Origin: Actinomadura oligospora ATCC 43269
Lineage (GTDB): Bacteria; Actinomycetota; Actinomycetes; Streptosporangiales; Streptosporangiaceae
Assembly (NCBI RefSeq): GCF_000518265.1
Contig: NZ_JADG01000013.1
Span: forward strand, 62,001 to 126,000
Direction: 5' to 3'
DNA: 64,000 bases
The stretch's first letter is position 1. Each line of letters begins with the position of its first letter. The position numbers and the translations under genes were made by a program. The notes beneath the pieces were generated by a model, which was not told where the DNA came from, ran no database searches, and was given only the letters and a program-made list of their open reading frames with translations. This document shows positions 8,657 to 14,650 of this stretch, piece after piece.

Positions 8657-9895
8657 ATGGGAATGCCGGACGAGTCCGCGAAACCGACCCTGATGGTCAG
8701 GATGGCGGCCAAGCTCAAGGGGGAGGTCCGGTCGGACACGCTCGAGTCGTTCCGGCGTGCGGGCGGGGTCGCCTACGCGGAGATGCAGAAGGCGGAGACC
8801 CTGCGCCAGAGACTCGCCGAAGAGGGCGCGAACCTCTGGCACGTGGAGCCGGGGGTGTCCAGCCAGCTGCTGTGCTCGTGGAACGCGTTCGTCCTGCAGT
8901 CCATCGGCGAGAACCTGCTGGACGCCGACTACAGCGCCGACCCGCGGACGGTCGGGTACGTCCCGCCGGTCACGCACACGCAGGTGACCGACTGCTTCGG
9001 CCAGGTCGAGTCGTGGTCGTCGCGGGCGCGGCAGGCCGCGGGCAACCCCGCGCTCGACGTCTCCGCGACCGTCGCGCTCCCCGCCGACCTGCCCGAATGG
9101 GCGGAGGCCGCGCCCTGCCCGCTGCCGCATCTGCGGGGCATGCTCGCCGCGGCGCGGGCCGTCCGGTCGCACGCCGAGGTGGCGCTCGGGGTGTTCGAGG
9201 CGTCCGTCCAGGACGCCGAGAAGCACGCCCGTGACCTGCAGCGCCTCCGGCAGCTCGCGGCCGAGGGCAGCACCGCGTCGGACTACGCCGAGGGCCTGCT
9301 CGAGGCCGACCCCGACCCGGGCCTGCACGAGGCGATCGAGGAGCGCCTCCAGCGCGCGCTGGAGGCGTTCTACCACCTCGGGCAGCTCACGGCCATGCCG
9401 TCGCTCATCGCCCGCTACGACACCGGCGAGGTCCCGGTCACCACGGCGACGAAGAAGCTCGCGACGCCCGACTCGTCCGCGTTCGACCCGTGGTGCCTCA
9501 CCTCGCCGCTCGAACGCACCAAGTGGCGCAAGGACCCCCGCGCCCACCAGTCGATCAAGGAGCTGTGGGAGTTCGACACCGCCCCCGCGGCCACCCTGCG
9601 GATCCAGGACGAGATCGACGCGGCCAAGGACACCGGGGCGATCGACTACGCCAAGACGGGCTCCGGCTCCACGCTCGGCAGCTACTTCTGCTGCCCCTGG
9701 GGCGCGATCTACGTCGTCCGGCGGGCCGTGACGATCAACGGCCGCCGCCTGCGCCAGGGCCAGCAGTTCACCTACGAGGTCGACGCCGACGACGTGCCCA
9801 AGGGCGGCGCCTTCATCCGCCGCCTGATCGTCGGCTCCTTCGCCCCCACCAACGACGTCGAGTACTGCGACCCGGACGGCGAACACCAGTTCTGA
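8657..9895 (+). CDS. Conserved actinobacterial protein of unknown function
   Basis: A 412-residue soluble protein I do not recognise. The start is an ATG at 8657 (MGMPDESAKPTLMVRMAAKL) preceded by a purine-rich ribosome site GAGGGAGAAG. There is no signal peptide and no clear membrane helix. Residues 170-270 are helix-rich with many Ala, Glu and Arg, possibly a coiled coil. The C-terminal third contains FCCPWGAIYVVRRAVTINGR and ends with a compact acidic/aromatic tail. It stands alone, divergent from the MMPL operon, and is followed by a strong terminator at 9904-9937. Confidence 0.8.
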   Translation: MGMPDESAKPTLMVRMAAKLKGEVRSDTLESFRRAGGVAYAEMQKAETLRQRLAEEGANLWHVEPGVSSQLLCSWNAFVLQSIGENLLDADYSADPRTVGYVPPVTHTQVTDCFGQVESWSSRARQAAGNPALDVSATVALPADLPEWAEAAPCPLPHLRGMLAAARAVRSHAEVALGVFEASVQDAEKHARDLQRLRQLAAEGSTASDYAEGLLEADPDPGLHEAIEERLQRALEAFYHLGQLTAMPSLIARYDTGEVPVTTATKKLATPDSSAFDPWCLTSPLERTKWRKDPRAHQSIKELWEFDTAPAATLRIQDEIDAAKDTGAIDYAKTGSGSTLGSYFCCPWGAIYVVRRAVTINGRRLRQGQQFTYEVDADDVPKGGAFIRRLIVGSFAPTNDVEYCDPDGEHQF

Positions 9896-9903
9896 TCCCC
9901 GCC

Positions 9904-9937
9904 GCGAAGCCCCGGCCCTCCCGGCCTGGGGCTTCGT
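9904..9937 (+). terminator. Hairpin terminator after the gene at 8657
   Basis: CGAAGCCCCGGCC (9905-9917) pairs with GGCC-t-GGGGCTTCG (9923-9936) around a five-base loop. The stem starts just past the stop codon at 9895. There is no T-run, as is common for high-GC actinomycete terminators. Confidence 0.75.
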
Positions 9938-9986
9938 CGCGTATTTCGGAGGATCCGTTGATATCGGGCAAGTAGCATGCCCGGTC

Positions 9987-10787
9987 ATGGCGATGTTCGT
10001 GCACCTGACGGCGGCGGGGAACGCGCGGTCCGTCCGGCGGTCCGGCATCAAGGCGGTCGCCCACGGGCAGGGCGGCGCGCGCGGGGTGTACTGCTTCCCG
10101 GTCCTGCCGTCGTACACCCTCACCCACCAGTGGCTGCGCGAACTGGCCCGTTTCGGTGGCCAAGGCAGGATGGTGGCCGTCCACGTGCGCCTGGACGACG
10201 ACCGGGACGTGCTGGTCGGGCGCTACTCGGACCGGTGGCGGGACGCCCAGTCCGCCGTCACCGCGGCCGAGGCCGTCCGGCGGGTCGCGGCGCTGGACGA
10301 CCCACGCGGGTGGGAGGTGTTCGTCCCCCGGGCGATCCGGCCGCGCGAACTGCACCGGATCCGCACTGTGCCGCAGGTCGCGGGCTGGCGGTACCGCCCG
10401 GACGCGCATGGCACCCGTCCCTGCACCTGCTTCGGATGCCGGGTGAGGGGAGAGTACGGCTCACGCCGCCTGCGCGAGCGCCTGCCCCACCCCCTGGACG
10501 GCCCGCCGCCACCGGCCCGGGTGCTGCTCGCCAGGATCGCGGCGGCCGGTGACCCGGGAGACCCGGCGACGCTGCGGGAGGCGCTGCACTGGTTCGGCAT
10601 GCGTCGGCGAGGCCCGCTCCCCGAGCTGGCCCGCCTCGCCGCGCACCCCGACCCGGGCGTCCGCGAGGACCTGGTGTGGGCGATCGCCCGCTGGTCCACC
10701 CCCGGCGTCGCCGAACTACTCGACACCCTCGCCAACGACCCACACCCGGACGTCCGGGAAGCGGTCGAGGTCGTCCGCGAGCCCTAA
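9987..10787 (+). CDS. HEAT-repeat protein with an uncharacterised N-terminal domain
   Basis: A 266-residue protein. Residues 1-165 form a domain I cannot name, beginning MFVHLTAAGNARSVRRSGIK, continuing ARGVYCFPVLPSYTLTHQWL and ending with a Cys pair in CTCFGCRVRGEYGSR. The order HLT, GI and GVYCF recalls the start of ADP-ribosyl/2'-phosphotransferase folds, but this is only a resemblance. Residues 205-262 carry two HEAT-like helical repeats (LARLAAHPDPGVREDLVWAI; DTLANDPHPDVREAVEVV). ATG at 9987; a TAGCAT box at 9973-9978 suggests a very short leader. It is transcribed alone. Confidence 0.8.
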   Translation: MAMFVHLTAAGNARSVRRSGIKAVAHGQGGARGVYCFPVLPSYTLTHQWLRELARFGGQGRMVAVHVRLDDDRDVLVGRYSDRWRDAQSAVTAAEAVRRVAALDDPRGWEVFVPRAIRPRELHRIRTVPQVAGWRYRPDAHGTRPCTCFGCRVRGEYGSRRLRERLPHPLDGPPPPARVLLARIAAAGDPGDPATLREALHWFGMRRRGPLPELARLAAHPDPGVREDLVWAIARWSTPGVAELLDTLANDPHPDVREAVEVVREP

Positions 10788-10887
10788 CGACGCCTGGGGC
10801 CTACCTCCGGACCGTCACATCGCACAGTGCAGTCAGGCAATTTCACCGAGTACTTGCCCTGCTGATGTCGCCGCCTCAGCCAGGGGC

Positions 10888-11050
10888 TAGGGTTCGGGCA
10901 TGGCTCGAGGGACGAATACGCAGGTCAGGCAGGCGATCATCCTCGCGGGCGGCCAGGGGACGCGGCGGAGGTCTCCGCTTCGCCGCGAGCCGCCTCCCGT
11001 TCACCGGTGAACGCTGGCTGGCGTTCAACGGCGACGTCCTCACCCGGTTG
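10888..11050 (+). pseudogene. Fossil of a sugar-nucleotidyltransferase (NTP_transferase) gene
   Basis: An ATG at 10900, six bases after a TAGGGT -10-like box (10888-10893), opens a frame whose residues QAIILAGGQGTR are the nucleotide-binding start of glucose-1-phosphate thymidylyltransferase-like enzymes. The frame is lost immediately afterwards. In the next frame 10960-11050 reads GGGLRFAASRLPFTGERW then LAFNGDVLT, which is the segment that normally lies about 80 residues further on in the same family. So two separate blocks of one gene have been joined by an internal deletion and frame change. The remnant ends exactly where the DUF397 fragment on the other strand begins. Confidence 0.65.
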
Positions 11051-11157
11051 TCGCTTAGTGCGGCCAGTTCGACGCAGTCCGCATTACCGGTGCCGCTGTA
11101 GCTGCTCTTGCGCCAGCCGGTGACAGGGCGCGCCACCGGCCCGGCGAACCCGTTCAC
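11050..11157 (-). pseudogene. Truncated DUF397 gene
   Basis: Starting from GTG at 11157, the reading frame contains TGWRKSSYSGTGNADCVELA, the N-terminal half of a DUF397 domain. The family's second half (VRDSKxPxGPxLxFxxxxW) is absent. Instead the frame runs on to 10876 through the antisense of the nucleotidyltransferase fossil, giving an Arg/Pro-rich tail unlike the family. The break is at about 11050. It lies 16 bases after the end of the intact DUF397 gene at 11174, so it looks like a tandem copy cut by the same rearrangement. Confidence 0.65.
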
Positions 11158-11173
11158 GTCGCGTCCGTCTTGC

Positions 11174-11374
11174 TCAGAGGTCGAAGTCGCCGGAGCGCAC
11201 TCGTGCGGTGAAGGCGCGCCACTCGTCGGGGGAGAATGTCAGGTGCGGGCCCTTGGGGTTCTTGCTGTCGCGGACGGCCGTGCCCTGGTGGGCGGCGACT
11301 TCTACGCAAGCGCCGCCGTCGCTCTGACTGCGGGTGGCTTTTCGCCACGTCAGATCGTTGCGAATGGGAAGCAT
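11174..11374 (-). CDS. DUF397 domain protein
   Basis: A 66-residue protein starting at ATG 11374 (MLPIRNDLTWRKATRSQSDG). It has the complete DUF397 pattern: tryptophan-led N-terminus, CVEVA strand, TAVRDSKNPKGP turn, and C-terminal LTFSPDEWRAF. DUF397 proteins in actinomycetes are small partners encoded next to XRE/DUF5753 regulators, and the Streptomyces pairs (BldB/WhiJ-like neighbourhoods) act in developmental control. Here it follows the XRE gene by 31 bases on the same strand, so the two are co-transcribed and probably interact. Confidence 0.9.
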   Translation of the reverse strand: MLPIRNDLTWRKATRSQSDGGACVEVAAHQGTAVRDSKNPKGPHLTFSPDEWRAFTARVRSGDFDL

Positions 11375-11405
11375 CTTCGGGCACCAGCCCTTCTTCGTAG
11401 GGGCA

Positions 11406-12263
11406 CTACAGGTGGGCCGCGACTTCCCCGAGGAGCGCGCGCGTGGCGTCCGGCCCCAGCGCGTCGGCGCGCAGCAGATCAAAGACCTTGGCGTAGGTGG
11501 CCACCTCCTCGGGCTCCTCGAGGATGATGTTGCCCAGACGGTACTCGACATAAGCGGCTTCGGGGTCTTTGGAGCCAGAGAAATCGAGAAGTCGGAAATC
11601 GCCGTGTCCGGCGGGGTGGGCTCCGCTGATGAACGGAAGTACCTGGATGGTCACGTTGTTCAGCAGGGAGAGCTCGCGCAGGTGGTCGAGCTGCTCTTTC
11701 ATGACGGCCGGGCCGCCGACCAGGCGGCGGATGCTCGCCTCGCTCTGGACGATCCAGAGCTGCGGAGCGTCGGGTGCGCGCAACATTCGCTCCTGGCGTC
11801 TGAGCCGGACGGCCACGCGCTGCTCGATCTGTTCCTCGGTCGGAGTCTCGGGTTCGGAGCGCAGCAGGGCGCGCATGTAGCGCTCGGTCTGCAGGAGGCC
11901 GTCGAGGAACTCGCCGTTGTAGCTGCGTGCGCCCCTGGCCTCGTCCTCCAGTCCGACCAGGATCTCGAAGCCCTTGGGTAGGACGTCGCTGTAGCGGTGC
12001 CACCAGCCTGGGCCGCCCTTGCTCTGACGGGCGAGTTCGGCGTACGCCTGCGCGTCGGTGAGGTCGAGGCCGTAGTACAGGCAGAGCGCCAGGATCGAGG
12101 CGTACTTGGGGGAATGGGTTCCCGCCTCGATCCGGCTGAGCGTCGCCGGGGCGATCTCGGCCGCGGCGGCGGATTCCTCCCGCTTCTTGCCCGCCTGTTC
12201 TCTGAGGCGCTTCATTTCACGCGCCAGGCGTCGTCGGGCGACGGTACTGCTGATCTTCCGCAC
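11406..12263 (-). CDS. XRE-family regulator with DUF5753 domain
   Basis: A 285-residue regulator. The helix-turn-helix is at about residues 15-70 (MKRLREQAGKKREESAAAAE, then IAPATLSRIEAG). A DUF5753 C-terminal domain follows (YNGEFLDGLLQTERYMRALL; VRLRRQERM; LLNNVTIQVLPF; GDFRLLDF). The start is a GTG at 12261-12263 preceded by GGGAGGTACC. It is divergent from the chain of small genes and the GHKL ATPase at 12372-13256. This XRE/DUF397/GHKL trio recurs in actinomycetes, where the members are thought to form regulatory switches of development or secondary metabolism. Confidence 0.93.
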   Translation of the reverse strand: MRKISSTVARRRLAREMKRLREQAGKKREESAAAAEIAPATLSRIEAGTHSPKYASILALCLYYGLDLTDAQAYAELARQSKGGPGWWHRYSDVLPKGFEILVGLEDEARGARSYNGEFLDGLLQTERYMRALLRSEPETPTEEQIEQRVAVRLRRQERMLRAPDAPQLWIVQSEASIRRLVGGPAVMKEQLDHLRELSLLNNVTIQVLPFISGAHPAGHGDFRLLDFSGSKDPEAAYVEYRLGNIILEEPEEVATYAKVFDLLRADALGPDATRALLGEVAAHL

Positions 12264-12310
12264 CTTTGGTACCTCCCTGGGGGAAATGTGCTCTGAGGGA
12301 CGTGATTTTT

Positions 12311-12323
12311 TGAGAGGTTCTCA
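12311..12323. promoter_or_regulatory. Short palindrome TGAGA-GGT-TCTCA in the divergent promoter region
   Basis: Perfect five-base arms with a three-base centre lie in an unusually AT-rich stretch between the XRE gene (starts 12263) and the + strand small genes. It is next to a T-run (12306-12311) and a TTGAGA hexamer. It is a candidate XRE operator by position only. Confidence 0.35.
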
Positions 12324-12371
12324 ATTGAATCGCTTGCCAGTGCGTACTGCGAAGCACACACTCAGAGCTTA

Positions 12372-12590
12372 ATGGTGAGTGCGGAGCGTGTTCGGAGAAC
12401 CGGGCAGCGTATGCATTCGCGCTGCTCAGGCAAGTGGAAGGGGCTGGCGGTGACGGCTTCGACGCAATGGCGAACAATGTCCGTTCCTGATCGTGTCAAT
12501 CGGCGTCGACACGGTCGAATGGTCGTCGAGATATCTGAGCAGCTCGCAATTGAGAACGCTGTCGTTCTCCTTTCGGGGTGGCCTGGGTGA
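12372..12590 (+). CDS. Possible small protein at the head of the GHKL operon
   Basis: An open frame of 72 codons from ATG 12372. Its stop (12588-12590) overlaps the next GTG in a GTGA arrangement, which is the main argument that it is real. The C-terminal half (RMVVEISEQLAIENAVVLLS) looks like a short amphipathic helix. Base composition is less GC-biased than in the surrounding genes and I know no family for it. It could equally be untranslated leader. Confidence 0.3.
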   Translation: MVSAERVRRTGQRMHSRCSGKWKGLAVTASTQWRTMSVPDRVNRRRHGRMVVEISEQLAIENAVVLLSGWPG

Positions 12591-12724
12591 GCGGATTGGC
12601 CGTGGCGGTGGGGCTTCTGGTGGTCGCGCTTGCCTGCGCGGTGACGCTGCTGCTCTGGGCTGTCCGGGGCCCTGGTCCGAAGTGCGTGGGACGGCATCGG
12701 CGTGGACGGAGGGTGAGGCGATGA
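12587..12724 (+). CDS. Small single-pass membrane protein (45 aa)
   Basis: GTG at 12587 opens a 45-residue frame with one hydrophobic segment (LAVAVGLLVVALACAVTLLL) followed by a strongly basic tail (GRHRRGRRVRR). This gives a positive-inside single-pass topology with the tail in the cytoplasm. Its GTG overlaps the preceding frame's stop, and its stop TGA (12722-12724) overlaps the ATG at 12721, so it sits in a translationally coupled chain ahead of the GHKL ATPase. The function is unknown. A membrane tether or a regulator of the ATPase is a guess. Confidence 0.5.
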   Translation: MSGLAVAVGLLVVALACAVTLLLWAVRGPGPKCVGRHRRGRRVRR

Positions 12725-12816
12725 GCGGTGGTGCGCCGGAATCGGGCGTCCGCGTGACGGGCGAGGACGCGACGTGGTCACACGGATCGGAGGAGGGGAC
12801 GGGATGGTGCGGTTGA
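12721..12816 (+). CDS. Possible 31-residue coupled peptide
   Basis: ATG 12721 overlaps the stop of the small membrane protein (ATGA). The frame encodes about 31 residues (acidic, Gly/Ser-rich) and ends inside the start of the GHKL ATPase gene. It may serve only to carry ribosomes to the next start. No family is recognised. Confidence 0.25.
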   Translation: MSGGAPESGVRVTGEDATWSHGSEEGTGWCG

Positions 12817-13256
12817 CGTGTCCGCCCGGCTCGGCGGCGGACTTCCTGTGGGCGCCGGACGAGATGCGGTGGCGTCGCGCGTTCTGCGGACGTCCTGAGC
12901 AGGTGGCGGAGGCGCGCGGGTTCGCTCGGACGTTGTTCGCGGGTGCGGAGTGCCTGGACCTGGTCGAGTTCGCGGTCGGTGAGCTCGCCGCGAACACCCT
13001 GCGGCACACCCGGTCCAGCGAGGACGGCGGGTGGTTCGGCGTCGAGCTGGTGTACGACGACCCGGTCTACGTCGCGGTGACCGACAACGGCGGCACGAGT
13101 GTGCCTGCCGTCGAGGAACCTGATGTCTGGGCCGAGTCCGGGCGGGGGCTGTGGTCGTTGTCGCAGCTCGCGGCCGGGCTTGGTGTTCAGGGCTGTCAGA
13201 GGACCGGCCACCTCGTCTGGGTGGAGATCCGCCTGGGTGGGGCGTTCGCTGGGTGA
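12804..13256 (+). CDS. GHKL ATP-binding protein (RsbW/anti-sigma-factor kinase-like)
   Basis: A 150-residue stand-alone HATPase_c_2 domain. The N-box Asn is in FAVGELAANTLRHTRS and the G1 box is VTDNGG, followed by a GRGLWSLSQLAAGLG G2-like region. Start: ATG 12804 behind an excellent ribosome site (GGAGGAGGGGAC); an in-frame GTG at 12774 lacks one. Actinomycetes carry many such proteins, most of unknown partner, related to SpoIIAB/RsbW kinases. It is the last gene of the + strand chain divergent from the XRE/DUF397 pair, and a bidirectional terminator follows. Confidence 0.9.
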   Translation: MVRLTCPPGSAADFLWAPDEMRWRRAFCGRPEQVAEARGFARTLFAGAECLDLVEFAVGELAANTLRHTRSSEDGGWFGVELVYDDPVYVAVTDNGGTSVPAVEEPDVWAESGRGLWSLSQLAAGLGVQGCQRTGHLVWVEIRLGGAFAG

Positions 13257-13262
13257 CGCGTG

Positions 13263-13288
13263 GGCCCCAGGTCGGTGGACCTGGGGCC
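13263..13288. terminator. Bidirectional hairpin terminator
   Basis: A perfect 11-base stem, GGCCCCAGGTC / GACCTGGGGCC, with a GGTG loop lies between the convergent GHKL ATPase (ends 13256) and epoxide hydrolase (ends 13306). Confidence 0.85.
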
Positions 13289-13305
13289 TCAGGGGGGTGC
13301 GTGGG

Positions 13306-14475
13306 TCAGGGGAGGGTGCGGAAGAACTGGCGGATGTCGTCGGTGAGGAGGTCGGTGGCGTCGTGGGCGGCCCAGTGGCCGCCCTTGTCGTAGGTGTTCC
13401 AGTGGACGATGTTGGCGTTGTCGCGCTCGGCGAACTTGCGGACGGGGCGGAAGTCGTAGGCGAAGGACGCCAGGCCGAGGGGGATCGTCGTCCGCTCGCC
13501 CTGGCTCTCGCCCGCGTGCGTCGCGAACCAGTCGCGGTTCTCGTAGTAGAAGCGGGCCGAGGACGCCGAGGTGTTGGTCAGCCAGTAGATCGTGGCGTTG
13601 GTCAGGACCTCGTCGGGGGTCAGGGCGTCGCCGAACAGCTGGCCGATCCAGGCGAGCTGCCCGGCCGGGGAGTCCGACAGCGCGTGCGCGAGCGTCTGCG
13701 GCTGGGCGGCCTGGGAGCGGTCGTGGATGGCGTGCTCGACGAACGCCTGCCCGAACTGCAGGGAGCCGATCTCCTCGGGGGTGAGGCCGTCGAACTCGCC
13801 GGGCTCGCCCTTCGGGAAGGAGAAGATCTGGTTGACGTGGACGCCGACCACGCGGTCCTTGTGCATCTCGCCCAGGATCGGCGACACGATCGCGCCCGCG
13901 TCGTTGCCGTGGGCGCCGTACCGGTCGTAGCCGAGGCGCGCCATCAGCTCGGCCCACGCGGAGGCGACCCGGGCCGCGTTCCAGCCGCGCGTCCTGGTCG
14001 GCCCGGAGAACCCGAAGCCGGGGATGGACGGGATGACCACGTGGAACGCGTCGGACGGGTCGCCGCCGTGCGCGCGCGGGTCGGTGAGCGGGCCGATCAT
14101 GTCCACGTACTCGAGGAAGGTGTTCGGCCAGCCGTGGGTGAGGATCAGCGGGGTCGCGTCCGGCTCGGGTGAGCGGACGTGCAGGAAGTGGACGAGCTGG
14201 CCGTCGATCTCGGTCGTGAACTGCGGGAAGGCGTTGATCTTGGCCTCCCACTTCCGCCAGTCGTACTTCTCCAGCCAGCGGTTCACCAGCGGACGCACGT
14301 AGGAGCCGGGCACGCCGTACTCCCAGCCCGGCTGCGCCACGCCCTTCTGGACGCCGTCGGTGACCTCCGCCTCCGGAAGCTCGTCCGCCCAGCGGGTGCG
14401 GGCCAGGCGGTCCCTCAGGTCGTCCAGCTCCGACGGCGGGACGTCGATGCGGAAAGGTGTGATCTCGTTGCTCAC
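13306..14475 (-). CDS. Epoxide hydrolase (EHN-domain alpha/beta hydrolase), second copy
   Basis: A 389-residue enzyme of the same type as the one at 3309: N-terminal domain FRIDVPPSELDDLRDRLART with PGWEYGVPGSYV, oxyanion motif HGWPNTF, nucleophile elbow HGNDAGA with Asp as expected nucleophile, and final His in DKGGHWAAHD. Start: GTG 14475 (VSNEITPF), which aligns with MSEINEF of the paralogue and has AAGGGA upstream; ATG 14490 is an alternative. No regulator lies beside it, unlike the 3309 copy. The two share long stretches and probably arose by duplication within the genome or lineage. Confidence 0.92.
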   Translation of the reverse strand: MSNEITPFRIDVPPSELDDLRDRLARTRWADELPEAEVTDGVQKGVAQPGWEYGVPGSYVRPLVNRWLEKYDWRKWEAKINAFPQFTTEIDGQLVHFLHVRSPEPDATPLILTHGWPNTFLEYVDMIGPLTDPRAHGGDPSDAFHVVIPSIPGFGFSGPTRTRGWNAARVASAWAELMARLGYDRYGAHGNDAGAIVSPILGEMHKDRVVGVHVNQIFSFPKGEPGEFDGLTPEEIGSLQFGQAFVEHAIHDRSQAAQPQTLAHALSDSPAGQLAWIGQLFGDALTPDEVLTNATIYWLTNTSASSARFYYENRDWFATHAGESQGERTTIPLGLASFAYDFRPVRKFAERDNANIVHWNTYDKGGHWAAHDATDLLTDDIRQFFRTLP

Positions 14476-14650
14476 GGGATGTCCCTTCATAGGTGGTCTG
14501 ACCTGCAGAAGCCTCGCGGGCGGCGCGTCGGGCGGGTAGTGCCGGGCGCACCGGTTCGGCTGCGGCTCGCAGCGTCCGGGATGAGGGGGTGCATGCTCGG
14601 CCGTGCAGAATGCACGGGGAAGTGGTGGTCGTCATCGTGGTGGGGGGTGT

